Shown in pieces: positions 11,073 through 23,049 of a stretch of 64,000 nt of DNA. The stretch covers positions 1,054,001 to 1,118,000 of the forward strand of contig JAIXMF010000005.1 in assembly GCA_025201365.1 (NCBI GenBank), written 5' to 3'. Within the stretch, counting starts at the first letter, position 1. Each line of letters starts with the position of its first letter. The notes beneath the pieces are model-generated. The model did no database searches and had not been told where the DNA came from. It saw only the letters and a program-made list of their open reading frames with translations. Source of the DNA: Syncephalis plumigaleata (taxonomy: Eukaryota; Zoopagomycota; Zoopagomycetes; Zoopagales; Piptocephalidaceae). The position numbers and the translations under genes are program-made.

Positions 11073-12967
11073 TCACATCAAAATACAATCTTCCTTAGGG
11101 TGAGAACGTCGATCTACACCGGCAGTAGATGGTCCCGTTGTACGGCTGCGTACTTCACCTCGTTCTTCAGCTGTACGCCAATCAACACCACTGATCATAC
11201 GCGCTTCCTCCAGGCCCACTTCACGATCAATGTCCTTCTTCTTCTGCTTCAATTCACGTGGAAAGTACAGAGACAGCATGTTCATCAATGGCGTGTCCAG
11301 TTGATCGGCATATGCGTCAGTCACCGCTTTCGGATGTCGACATACGGGACAATCTTGCATGTCGCTACGTTGTGCCTTGACCAGACAGCGTAGACAGAAT
11401 AGATGACGGCACACTAGGCGAATAGGTTTCCAGCATAGTCCTATTTGGCAAGTATATAGTTTAGTATCTCTACCGTCTCGTTCAGCCTCTAGTTAGCAAA
11501 TGGCCTACCATAACATATGGGACACGAGTAGTCATCTACTTGTGGTACAATAGCGGTAAATCTATCACATATGGCCATGGCAATATTTTGCGATAGGTTT
11601 AACGTAAAAAACGGATCATTACTCATGAAAATGGGATAATACGATTGTGCCCTACATCGTCATGATAGAGTAATAACAATGTTAATAACATGAATAAACG
11701 TGCATAGCAATGATGATTGCTCATCAAATACTCACGATAAACGAGTGCGTTTGTCGTGCTTTTTAAGTATTTTCGTAACCGCTAGCTGATTCAATGATTG
11801 CATATGACGTACATTGCATAGTTCATCTAGTAGCTACGTAGATTGGTCAGTTTTAACTATCGTATGTATAAATAGACGATATACATTACTTACCTGGACA
11901 AATGCATTCATCGTCTGGCGAGATGTGGCTAGTTGAAGCTTTTTCCGCTAGAGGATAGCGTGTTAATTAACTGTGCCATTGTGCATATGTGCTCACACCG
12001 CGTCTTACCAATCCAAGTCGTTCCTCTTCCCGTAAGAAACAATTTAATTTATCGCGTGCAGCCATTGCCGTGGTCTCCTTGCGAGCCGTTGCCATTTCAA
12101 TGGTCCATATCTCCGCTTTAACGTACAGTTCGATAATCTCGCGCCATATATACAGATCCTTACCGTAAGGCGATGCACCTTTGGCCAAGAGCGAGGTGAT
12201 CTGTTGTATTCGATTATTATAATCTGACTGTGCATCCAGGTGAAATGTATTAATCTGACCCAGTGTACTTGTCAGCTGCCTAAAAAACTCGGCATCTGCC
12301 TGTAACTCATAGCTAATCGTGCTATACATATACATATACATATATGTGTAAATGTTAGTGCATCTTCTTGCTAATATTCATTCATTATCATTTACCGTTG
12401 TTCGGCTGTACTAGCACCATTATTGACGATAGTTACTGTTGCTCGCTGAGGACACGGATAGCATTCCTCGATGGTGGACATTATACCGGAATCACCCGTG
12501 GCTATACGATCTGATATCGATATCGACTCTGGTAGTAGCGATGACAATGACAAATCCTGAATGGCCAATGCATCCACAGTTATACTACTTGGCAAAGACT
12601 GTACTCCAACCAACTGATCATCCTCTCTTTCACCCATACTTTCATGTCCCCCTTCCTCATCCTCGTCGTTATCTGTGCTGGATGCTGAAGACTCGCCATT
12701 ATCAAGTAGTGTAATATGCAGTGTTGGGTGTAGTTCGCTACCATTACCCGAGAATTCGTAAGTCACTTGTCGCGGTGATGCTAGACGTCCGTCCGTCAGT
12801 CTTACGGAAAGGTTCCCCGACTCGAGCCGTACTAGGCTGTCAGTTGCATTCAGTTCGGTAACTATTTTATTGATACATTTCTTGAGTCCCTTATAGTGAA
12901 CCAGGTACGGCTGCCATTCAGCCGGTAGTTCTTGCACCTCACGCTCCAAAGACTTGCCGAACTTCAT
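11073..12967 (-). CDS. SPX-domain RING E3 ubiquitin ligase
   Basis: The N-terminal SPX block starts MKFGKSLEREVQELPAEWQP and continues with YLVHYKGLKKCINK. This is the lysine-rich surface that binds inositol pyrophosphates in SPX proteins. A long acidic Ser-rich insertion separates it from the second SPX half (ADAEFFRQLTSTLGQI). A C-terminal RING follows: C-P-I-C near 11530, then CRHLFCLRCL and CPVCRH. The order SPX–RING is that of plant NLA-type ligases, which turn over phosphate transporters, and of fungal homologues. Exon 1 is 12396–12967; further short introns lie at about 12310–12395, 11830–12010 and 11430–11520. The start was chosen because MKFGK is the canonical SPX beginning; the in-frame ATG upstream adds a non-SPX leader. 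A role in phosphate signalling is inferred from the family. Confidence 0.85.
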
Positions 12968-13427
12968 ATTGCTGAGGGATTGGTTCACTATTAAGGACGC
13001 CGAGAAAAGAAGCAAAGAAAGTGAGAGTGCGGTGTGATAATACGAAGTGCCGTAAAAAGTCAGGGTACCTACTTATATGTTGTCGGAATGTTAAAAAAAT
13101 ACACAGGAGAGGCCTATTGATTTGCACAATTGCCGCTCAATAATATACAACATGAATTAATTTCGATGTTATGTCGAGTAGTTCTGCTTGGTATAATCCC
13201 ATTGCTAGTTGTAGCTACATATAACAAAGAATACGATGTAGGTAACATATAAAGCGGTGTTTATGCCATATTAAATTACTGACTTGAAATAATGCCACAC
13301 CAAATATATTTCTGTTGTTTTTTATTTTATTTTTATCTTTAGCTTTCTCTTTCTTCAGTTTATCTCTGTTGGTAGTTGCTTACACACACACACTGTTTTC
13401 CTTACATATAATTCGTAGCTGAACACT
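12968..13427. other. Intergenic, divergent promoter region
   Basis: AT-rich sequence between the SPX–RING gene and RPB12, which point away from each other. It has a pyrimidine-rich tract at about 13315–13370 just upstream of the RPB12 start. Confidence 0.5.
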
Positions 13428-13775
13428 ATGGATTCAATGCAACAAGAGCAAGGCAGTCAAAGTGGCTTTCACTCAACGCAAACATCTCAAATTGTCTATC
13501 TTTGTGCGAGTAAGTGAAGCACCAGGGAATATATCAATGATATTCCGCCACTAACAGACGAGGTAGATTGCGGTGCAGACAACGAGCTAAAACCACGCGA
13601 ACCTATTCGATGCCGTGAATGTGGTCATCGTGTAATGTACAAGCGACGTACTACTCGCAGTAAGTAGCTAGCTGCAGATAATAACAATACTCATAATAGT
13701 CCATTGATACTGATACACAACTCATGTCATATCCACGATTATCATTGATTAGTGATTCAATTCGAGGCACGTTAA
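13428..13775 (+). CDS. RPB12: RNA polymerase I/II/III subunit Rpb12 (RPABC4)
   Basis: This small zinc-ribbon subunit is shared by the three nuclear RNA polymerases and helps assemble the Rpb3–Rpb10–Rpb11 platform. Exons are 13428–13509, 13567–13659 and 13753–13775. Joined, they give the family core: [18 protein letters not shown], then [17 protein letters not shown], then MIQFEAR at the C-terminus. The four zinc ligands (CANC and CREC) are present, as is the conserved RVMYK. The final exon adds only seven residues. Length (about 65 residues) is normal, with a short Gln/Ser-rich N-terminal extension. Two introns in such a small gene match the local style. Confidence 0.95.
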
Positions 13776-14337
13776 CTCGTCAAACACTAATTGCTAGTAG
13801 TACATTCGAGGATGCTACTTATTTGCATGCATATTATAATGATGAATGAATAGATTGATTTAATTAAACATGAAATGAAGCAATATCGATACTAGTATTA
13901 TGCTAATGGGCTGTGCTACTTGGTGAACAGCATAATCTGTCAGATATTATTTTATTACATGTTCTTTAATTCAAAAGAGTACACATCGCATATCAATCCA
14001 AAATTCAATCAGCATCATCTGAATGAGAATATCTGCATTGATGAATGATACGATGTGCTCATAGTTAAAATACAAAATGTGCCATTCTCATTTGATGATA
14101 TTCGCGTCTAGAACACGCGTAATGGCTGCAAATCAATAATCATGACCAATTACTTCAATAGTTATCCCTAGAGGTTATTGTATTATCAGATTATAGGAAG
14201 TTGCATACACTCAAATGTATACGCTCTTATTTACCTGCTTGATTCGACGTGGATTAACTTGTCTTCTGATTATGTGATGTATCATCGCAAGTTGGATCTG
14301 ACACCACAGTTGACTAGATAGCAATAAATAAAAAATA

Positions 14338-14430
14338 CACGGGTTTTTCCAACCAGTTAGCGTTGTAGCTTTCAACTTTAACGCTTATTAATAAATAATT
14401 TTGCACAATTGTTGACACCATTTCTTTTAC
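14338..14430. mobile_element. Single TIR-like end of the Tc1/mariner-type family
   Basis: After a TA at 14336–14337 the sequence CACGGGTTTTTCCAACC runs into TTATTAATAAATAATTTTGC, matching the left ends at 24296 and 36046. I could not find a partner right end nearby, so this is a partial copy. Confidence 0.5.
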
Positions 14431-14823
14431 TTACTAATAATTGGTGTTGATATTGTACATTAACAGTACTACTACGAACTAATAAGAAAACAAGCACGTA
14501 TGGACACATGCGATAATGATCACGTAGTAACTCATTATCATCACTCTTACTATTGCTGTTACAGTTGCTGTTGCAGTTAAGACCTCCTAGGATTGGAACA
14601 CAACTATATCGATCTAGTAACTTGCAACATGTTACAGGATTATTTGCACGAGGTATGCGTCCTAATTACAACGGGACCGGATGTCCATATTCCGCCTATA
14701 CAAATACTGTTACATTACTGCGTGTAGGAATGATCATCTTGAGTCGTCAATGTAGTGCCCAATCATCACGCGTATTTTGTAGTAAATTCAATTGATGCGA
14801 TCCACTACTAGCACTCAACATTA

Positions 14824-15033
14824 ATGCCGAAGCATCAATCATTTCCATGGCTTCCTAATCGCAACTCAATTCACAATGGTGGTGATTTCAGCAGATGGTC
14901 TGGCAATCCAACACCGTGTCCAAGATGTAGAGCTACATCAGCAAGTCTGGAACGTGCTTTCTTTTCGTGTAGCTGTATTAACCAATTCTGGACTGAGATC
15001 CTTAATTGCTCATCATCATACTTTATCCTATAA
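14824..15033 (+). pseudogene. Possible remnant with a reverse-transcriptase zinc-binding (zf-RVT-like) motif
   Basis: The open frame contains CPRCRATSASLERAFFSCSC followed by INQFWTEIL. Spacing of the Cys residues and the aromatic tail resemble the zf-RVT segment found after the reverse transcriptase of some non-LTR elements. No reverse transcriptase, second ORF or poly-A tail is visible around it, so at most this is a short LINE scrap. A chance Cys-rich frame is the alternative. Confidence 0.3.
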
Positions 15034-15721
15034 AATGAACATCCGGTGATTCAGTATCGATATTAATCTGCTTGAGATCCTCCTTTTTGATGTTGTCAAC
15101 AGCAGTGCTTGATGTACATTCCGCATATGTTCTACTATCCTTGCTCAGAGTATCTGTCATGTTACTTGAATAGTGGCACGCATGTAACTGGACAACAGCA
15201 TCGTGTCGTACATTTGTGTCTATGAATTGGAAATGTAATGGCACATGACGGCATTGTTGCTTGGTCTAATCGTTCATTTACCTAGAATTGACGAATTGAC
15301 CAATGCTCGTGATGACAAATCTGCCATCCATCAGCAAAATCATTTGAATACCTACTTGAAACATGCAATGCATAATGCATATGAGCTCATAGGAAACAAG
15401 TGAATTCTTCCTAGTACTCCTTATCACGGTAATGTAGATGTATAGATTTATCAAACCGGATTATACCATAGTGTGTTCGTGTGTCACCAATTGGAATCGC
15501 ACTACATGTTGATTGGTACTGCACAAGCATTGCTACCAATCTGGAGGATAGTAGCAAGTGTGTGCGGGACAAAAGGAAGACGACATGTGAGCACGCATGC
15601 CAGCTGATTCCTTATAAGAATGCCATTAATCAAGCTAGCACAGCAGCATCCTCCATTCCTACTCCACTCACCATTCTCACCCGTCACTTATTACTATTAA
15701 GCTTTAATACACTCGGTCGAC

Positions 15722-16060
15722 ATGAAGGTATTCAACCTGCTATTCGGCGCTGTTGCCATATTGTTTGCAGTGGCAATGGCAGCAGTTGATGCTCATCCAG
15801 CGACAGACGATAAAGTGCACGCTCCTATCCCTAAAGACACGATAAATAACAGCAAGCCAGGTGCTAACATGCCTCCCGTAGCACAGAATGGAGCACAGCA
15901 CGATCATACTGCTGGTGCACCGGAGGGACAAGAAGTAAACGGATTCGATGATATGCAAAACCGAATAAGCAACATGGGCGATGGTCAAGGGCGTAAGTCG
16001 TCCATCTTCCCGGCTGGCAGTCGACTACAAACCGATCAGGATCCTAATAATCCGCTATAA
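15722..16060 (+). CDS. Small secreted protein, 112 residues
   Basis: The start MKVFNLLFGAVAILFAVAMA is a clear signal peptide, with a likely cleavage after VDA. The mature part of about 88 residues is hydrophilic, rich in Asn, Gln, Pro and Gly, and has no cysteines. It reads as a disordered secreted peptide. It is a single exon and ends TAA at 16058–16060. It has no recognised domain. Its place beside transposon-like sequence resembles that of effector-type genes in other fungi, but that is only an analogy. Confidence 0.6.
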   Translation: MKVFNLLFGAVAILFAVAMAAVDAHPATDDKVHAPIPKDTINNSKPGANMPPVAQNGAQHDHTAGAPEGQEVNGFDDMQNRISNMGDGQGRKSSIFPAGSRLQTDQDPNNPL

Positions 16061-16695
16061 GAAGCACGAAGCTGCCATTAATACCATGCATCAATGGCAA
16101 TAGTATAGATGAATATATACACATACAATTATATAGTTAATATTGCGATACATCTACTATGATATAAATAAATCAATAAATAGTAGTATACATCGATAAC
16201 AGCTTACATCATGACAATGACTAGCAAGCGAGTTCCTCGTTATTAATGGTCGATCGATAGCTTCTAGCAAGGATAGTTATTTCACGAAGGAGCACAACTA
16301 TCTCTCGACATGTACTCTTCCATATCTAGTGCCATCTACGAGGCAACAAAGTATTCAGTACAGACAATGGACAATCTACCTGTAATATACACATAGCATT
16401 GCAACAGTCAACTACAGCATAGGGCTAGTTAATGCTATCAAGAGAACATTCACTTCTAATGAAATAACACCAGTCAACTAACTACAAATCGAATGATGAT
16501 ATTCTATAATGGCCATGCAATCATTTATTAATTTAATCGTTCGCTCTTGATGTGTATGCTTTTTTTGCTTTTTTGTATTTCAAACATTTCTTGACTTGCA
16601 TACCAGATCTTGACGGAATCTCTGTTATTATTGCTCTGTACGAGTGTTGTTGCTACTCCTCCTCCTCATTACTTCGTTACTTCATTATCGCTAAT
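16061..16695. other. Intergenic
   Basis: AT-rich spacer. A T-rich run precedes the mL43 start. No RNA gene or repeat could be recognised. Confidence 0.5.
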
Positions 16696-17171
16696 ATGCT
16701 ACAGTCGCGTGTTCAGACAATCGTATCACGACTTACTCATGGACTAGGTGCGCAGAAACTGCCCAATGTCCGCAAGGTTACTCTAACGCTTCATCGTAAT
16801 TCTGCCAACTTTGGTGCACGGTAAGACATATTGCTGACGTGTTTAAGCATTGATATCACCCTTGCACAGCTATCGAGGCAGTACTGACACGTATGCTTAC
16901 AGCTATTTCATACGAGAGAACCTGCCACGCCTACAGTTCAATAATCCTCAAGTTGAATTCCATGTTACACGCGTAGCAACACCACAATCACCGAAACTCA
17001 CCGTGCAAATGGGTAGGTAGCATGAATCGATGATAGTAGCATAATCGCTAATGCATCGATAATTGTACAGTGGATGGATCTATCAAGGAAATGGCGATTA
17101 AGCGTGTAAACAGCGAGCAAGTATGTCGCGAATTCATTAAACTTACAGGTGCCACACCTGCATCCACATAA
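16696..17171 (+). CDS. Mitochondrial large-subunit ribosomal protein mL43
   Basis: Exons 16696–16820, 16870–17012 and 17071–17171 join in frame to about 122 residues. The sequence fits the L51/S25/CI-B8 thioredoxin-like fold: an N-terminal LPNVRKVTLTLHRNSANFGA strand region, then RYRGSTDTYAYSYFIRENLP, then HVTR and a basic C-terminal helix (EMAIKRVNSEQVCREFIKL). In fungi this family is mitoribosomal mL43 (yeast MRPL51). The N-terminus MLQSRVQTIVSRLTHGL is basic and amphipathic and may serve as a mitochondrial signal. The complex I subunit B8 is a related fold, but length and the C-terminal helix favour mL43. Confidence 0.8.
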
Positions 17172-17346
17172 TGAACGAGATAAAAGGAAAACGGCATCGA
17201 TATACGCTATTAATATACAAGAATACAGTATGATTATTACAATAAATATGAACATCATTAGCACTAGTAAATGATACATGAAAAAGGCGATCATTCGTGT
17301 ATAGGTTGTCTAGTAGTAGTGTTTGTTTTATTACAAAAAACATTGT

Positions 17347-17852
17347 TTAATAGCGAGTATGCTCCTCTTGTGGATCTATTAAACGAGCCATGTCCAAATC
17401 ATTCCATCGCTTTTCCTCTTCTCTCTGTAGGAAACGTTGCCGTGTTAACAAAGCTAGCAAGAGTAGTGCAAATATACAAATTGTTAGATTAACAAGTAAG
17501 CAACCTAGATCTAATAATCGATTACCATCATTATCTTCTGGATTAAATGGCTGATGTCTCGCTGGTACATCTAGATCTAGCATTGACGAATTCATGTTAT
17601 ATGATGCATAACTAGTAGCTTATGTAGCATACTACCTTCTACTGGTATACGATCCCAAATCCAACTTGTATCAATGGCGCAAATAATGGAAGGGTCTAGT
17701 CGATGGATTTGGCTGAATTCACTGTCACCGGTGTTATACGAGAACAGCGGTATGGTTGTATTTACTTCCCGCCAGTTTGTTTTCAATCCTAGTGCTTCCT
17801 CGGAGGTGTACACGTCTTGCAGTTCTTGTGCTGTTGGAGCAGATGATTGCAT
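17347..17852 (-). CDS. Unknown single-pass membrane protein
   Basis: Exon 1 starts MQSSAPTAQELQDVYTSEEA at 17852 and ends near 17634. An intron of about 57 nt, with acceptor just before about 17577, restores the frame, giving roughly 148 residues. A soluble N-terminal half containing SWIWDRIPVEG is followed by one strong hydrophobic segment (LLDLGCLLVNLTICIFALLL) and a charged tail with REEEKRWNDLDMARLID. That suggests a type I/II membrane protein with a helical cytosolic end. I do not recognise the family. It lies tail to tail with mL43 and head to head with the condensin gene (173 bp apart), so the two may share a promoter. Confidence 0.5.
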
Positions 17853-18024
17853 AGTAACAAGTAGGCTAATGAGTGAGTGAGAGATAATGTAAACAAAGTA
17901 AGAATGTTTACCATTTTGGCGGATCATTAAAAGCGCGTTTTTTCCTTATTCACTCACATTTCCTCGCTCTTCTTTGGCAGCCTTTATTGTTTCTATCACT
18001 GATCTATAGCCAATCTACACCAGT

Positions 18025-21000
18025 ATGCCTCGGTATAGTATGGGTGGCACGACTGCAACGTCCGGCATATTGGCGTCCTTGCCTACGGCTATGCCAAAAC
18101 TATTCCAAGACTCGCAGAAAGTATCCACCACGCATCGACGTAATGTACTTGCTTTACGTAAACTACAAATAGCTTGTGCCGCAGTTAAGGGCGAGTCCGG
18201 CTTGGAAGGCGAGCAAGCCTTCAACGATCAATTCTTCTATACGTTAAGTCAGATTCTACCGTTGAAGCGACGTGAATCTTGTGCGGAGAAAATCATAAAG
18301 TTTATCGCGTCTTTTCTGCAATTTGCACAAGAGAAAGGTATATCGAGTATTGGTCAGTACAAAACATATAGCAGATGCACTAATGTTTGCAATCATTTAG
18401 ATACGAATACGCAGCGTGGTGAAAAGACCACTGACAACGATGCAATGGATGTAGATGGTAAAGAGGAGAATAGTGAAGAAGCAGAGCAAGATACGCTAGA
18501 GGAGACTGTTTCCGAGCGTCTAGTCTCCTATTTGATTAGCCGTCTATTACCTGGCTTGAATGCTAAAGACAAGAATGTACGCTTTCGTGTTTGTCAGCTA
18601 TTGGCACTAGTAGTGGGCTTTGTGGGCGAGCTAGATGAAGATTTATTCGAAATGTTTCTACGTGGCATGTTGGATCGCGTGCGTGATAAAGAGCCATCCA
18701 TTCGAGTACAAGCCGTACTTGCTCTAGCTAAACTGCAGGTAAGTATACGGCAACCCACACTATTACCAATTCCTATTAGCGGTAATAATATGACAAATGA
18801 ATTAGAATGGCGAAGGCGATGAAGTTGATCTGTTAATCCGATCTGCTATTCAGGATCGAATGAAGCGTGATCCAAGCAGGTAAGGCGACATTACATTGAA
18901 TGCACCTCGCCATTATTATACTTACTTATGCTTCGTGTATGCGCTTAGTGATGTACGTCGTGCAGCAGTGCTTAATCTTACATGCGATGAATCCACTTGT
19001 GGTGATTTACTGAAGCGTAGTCGAGACATTGATGCTATCACTCGTCGATTCACCTTTATCAAGCCAATGTCAAATATTAGCGATTTCCGCATGTTATCCA
19101 TAGAACAGCGAGAACAACTGATCAAGAGTGGTCTTTCCGAACGGTAACTAACTAGATGCTATGTATGACTTGCACTAATCGATATAACTTCTTGTGTAGT
19201 GATACATCCGTGAAGAATGCATGCATCTCCATGTTATTGTATCAATGGCTTCCTCATGCGGATAACAACCTTTTAGAGGTAGCGTATATACTTGGAGTAA
19301 CAACAACAATAGTATAACTAATTCCTATACAAAATGCATTTATCTAGTTTCTTAAACGACTTGATGTCATGAATACTGAAGTAGCACGTCAAGTATTGGA
19401 GGAACTATTTCTATCACATCCCGAGATTACACAAGGAGTGGAATTCAATGGTTAGTAATTGTACGATATAATACATGAAGATAACAAAGATATGTATACA
19501 TATATATATATATATATTAGATGCATTCTGGGAGGATCTTAGTCCTGAAGGCGTACTATTCTTCCGAGTCTATCTCGAATATTGTCATAAGAAAGATGTA
19601 AGTGATCAAATAGCGTATAATAGTTAGCATTGCATTAACAACAGTAATAATAACGAATAGCCGGAACGATTTGAAACACTTTTACCTAATGTCACTGGAC
19701 ATGCATTGCAAATACAACGGTATAGTCGTCGAATGATCGAGGCTGAGGAACATGGTGAAGAAGATGAAGTGGACACCTACGAGTTTATTACAGTCCAATT
19801 AATTACTATTGCAAAGTATTTGGACTATGCCGATGAAATGGGTAGACGCAAGATGTTCAGTCTATTACGTATGTGACATATGTATTTGTCCTATATATAT
19901 ATATATATTGTATATTAATAATGCTTATATTATTGATAGGTGATCTATTACTGTTATCATCAATTGATGAACAGACAATCACATTAGTATTGAGTGTACT
20001 TAGAAAACTTACGGTAAATGACAGAGATTTCACAAGGTAATATTTGACAATGTACTTGTATTAATACGAATTGTTACTAACTATTGTAACTAGAGTTATT
20101 GTTGAAGTATTGTCAGAAATACGAGGAGCAGCGGAAGAGGATGAAACAGAAGAGGTAATTGAGATTGATAAATGAAGATAAAGATAAAAATGAACTAAAC
20201 GGTAATACTAGACGGAAAGTGCGGTGGATCGTCAACTTCAATGTTTGTCTGTTGCTCGTGGTGCATTAGCAACACTTCAGGTACTTGTTCATTACTATTT
20301 ACATCATCATCATCATCTATGTTATACTTATATGATAATGGCAATGCAGACATTAGAGGAACAATCACCGATGGAGGCTATATTAACAGAGATTATTCAT
20401 CCGGCCATTCAGTCCACAGAACCAGATGTACGTGAAGCGGGTATTCAGTGTCTCGGTCTATACTGTGTGCTTGACAAGGTAAGATTTGAAGCAGATATCT
20501 GTGTAATAGGAATGCAACCTATTTACCTGTGTATTTATACAGAAACAAGCCATTGATTTCATGCCACTATTTGTGCATGGTGTACGTCATGGTCATACTG
20601 AATTGCAATTAACATCGTTACGAGTAAGTATTAGTATAACATGTCATGAATATATATATATGTATGAATTTGACTAACGAGGTAATTATATTTATTAGTT
20701 GGTATTCGATCTTGTTATGCTTTATGGTATGGATGAAATGACCGAGAAACTCACCAATGTAAGAGTAATAAGAGAACAATACGGTAAACTAATAGTGACT
20801 ATTGGCATAAACAAACAACAACAACAACAACAACAATTAGAAAAACGATATATTTGCTTTGATTAGCGATTGTTCAGAACATTCTGATTTCAGTATGCAA
20901 GCAGTGGCAGTAGAAGGAGTGGCTAAACTACTATTAACAAGTGTATTGACGGATGTTGAGGTAATTATTTGTTATTCATTATTGCTATTTCCATTAACAT

Positions 21001-22254
21001 ACTCGTCTATATTAGACATTACAATCGCTTATTTTACTCTACTTCCATCCAAGCACGTATGGTAACAACGAGCTACGACAATGCCTGTCCTACTTTTTCC
21101 AAATGTATTGCTATGCTAAACCGCAGAATCAACAGTCATTGAGACAGGTCAGTGCATAGATTGATTGATATACACGTACATGTGTTGTTATTGTGTTCTC
21201 ATTCCATTTGTATCTATTCATAATTAGGTGGCAGTTCAATGTATGCTCATGTTAATTCAGGTACACGATGATTTGGATGCCACACTTTTATATGCCATGA
21301 TTACACCATTACAAATTGGACAACATTTGATCGATTGGATGAATCCTGCCAAGTTAATTCAGTAGGTTACTATTATTGAATAGAAAGAAAAGAGAGAGTG
21401 TGTAACTCAATATGATATTATAGATCTGCCACGTCAACCGATAGATCTAGTGTAACTACTACGATTTTCGGTGAATTTGCCATTGATCTATTGACAGCTG
21501 CCTTGCAAGAATCACAAGGTAATAATAGTAATGAAAAAGGAGGAGGCAAGCAGATAATAGTGGATTAGTGGATTAATCGTAATGGTATCATTAGCAAATT
21601 GCAAGATTCTAGTACAACTAGTGAATAAGTTGCCATTAGATGAAACAATATCTCGTGAAGTATTGACACAACTACTTGGACATATTAAACGATTGCAAGA
21701 GGTAATGAGATTGTAGTATATTTTTGTATACTAGTTAATGCTAACGATGTAATAATGATACAGAGTAATCGTGTTAGTGATGCTACTACACGTCGTACTC
21801 TAGAGAAACTGAACAACCTCGTGAATAAATTGTTGCCAGCCACAACGGAAGCACATTCAGGATCTCTTATAAGCAGTGATACAGAGGAGACACCAGTTAT
21901 CGATGAGTTGGATGCCTTGCTCAATTCGGATTCTGAAGTGGAATCAAGTCAACCGGCTCCTAAGAAACGAGGTAAGTTGCTCGTATTGAACTCGTGGTGG
22001 ATTACTTGACTAGATTAACTCATTCTTCTTCTTTATGAATATTATTACTTGTAGCATTGGGTAAATCAAAGTAAGTTGTCCATTTATATGTTGTATTCAT
22101 TATTAATAACTATATATATATATATTATAGTAATAACAGTAGTAGTAGTAGTAGTAGTAGACAGCATGACTCTACAACAACTACAACCACGCAAGCTGAT
22201 GATGATAGTAATGATGAGATTGATCAATTACTAAATTCAGATATGAGCGAATAA
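18025..22254 (+). CDS. Condensin complex subunit 3 (CAP-G/Ycg1-like HEAT-repeat protein)
   Basis: Condensin subunit G is the HEAT-repeat subunit that binds DNA with the kleisin Brn1/CAP-H. The first exon gives the family N-terminus: MPKLFQDSQKVSTTHRRNVL, ALRKLQIACA, then LPLKRRESCAEKIIKFIASF. Further HEAT repeats follow across at least 15 short introns (for example RFRVCQLLALVVGFVGELDE, GMLDRVRDKEPSIRVQAVLA, TEPDVREAGIQCLGLYCVLD). An acidic Asp/Glu region with mid-chain phospho-type sites is present near 18440–18500. The tail is Ser/Asp-rich with a (AGT)n microsatellite at about 22137–22160 and ends DQLLNSDMSE at 22254. Length of about 950 residues is in the usual range. I did not define every small exon. 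Confidence 0.88.
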
Positions 22255-23049
22255 TGGATGACTGATGACGCCATAGCTTGTCCCTTTCTTATAGGATTTC
22301 TCCTTCTGATTAGCGCAGTTGACCTTTTGTTATTATGAATAAATAATAGCTATGATAATACGTATTTAGATGTGAAAGCGATAATCATCACGGTTAAGTT
22401 GTTATTTGTTGTCCTCCTCTCCTTGAATGTTTAGAAGTAATGACACTTTGATGTAATTGTGTTGGAACACCGTTTCCATTCCGAATACTGAGAATAATCT
22501 GAATAACATTCAGACATGCTGCCATATCCCGATTCCATACACGATACTCGAATCCTTTACCATTCATGTCATCTTTACAATTCTGATGTGTGCATCTAAT
22601 AGTTATCATTCATTATCATTTCCTATAACACAATGTCATTGATCACATTAGAGCGAGCAACATGTTATTATTAACTAATAATGAGGAATAACTATTATTT
22701 ATTATCACTAATTGTAATAGATGATATCGCGATCATTAACATCTCCCTCAACTACTAGGGCAATGACAACTACTCAATAATAATAGCAATGCGATAATGG
22801 TGTTAACAGTTGTGTTAATCTATTTATTAATAAGAATAAAAGTTAATGACTAACAACGCTAATCGGTTGGAAAAGACCTGTACATACATGTATACACTTG
22901 TTTTATTTGTCATGTTACATCATTCGTATCAATGAATGCATCGAATTAATAAAAGAAGAATTTATTACAGCTTGTAAAAGGAACGAGAAAGGAAAGGGAA
23001 ACACAAATGCTCCATTACCTTTTGTATCCATCGCTCTTTTTTGTTAGCA
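22255..23049. other. Intergenic, mostly one transposon-like element
   Basis: The stretch between two convergent genes is largely filled by the TIR element at about 22292–22880. The rest shows no coding signal. Confidence 0.6.
22292..22880. mobile_element. Non-autonomous TIR element (about 590 bp)
   Basis: The right end reads CGGTTGGAAAAGACCTG and is followed by TA at 22881–22882. The left end (about 22292, TAGGATTTCTCCTTCTGATT) is a degenerate inverted match beside TA. The right half shares long stretches with 45180–45301 (AGGGCAATGACAACTACTCA) and, inverted, with 9011–9248. No open frame of note lies inside. Confidence 0.65.

Larger units (their letters stand above)
13776..15721. other. Gene-poor stretch with element ends and remnants
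   Basis: Almost 2 kb without a supported host gene. It includes one TIR-like end at 14338 and a zinc-knuckle-like fragment at 14824–15033. The rest is AT-rich with many stops in all frames. Confidence 0.5.
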
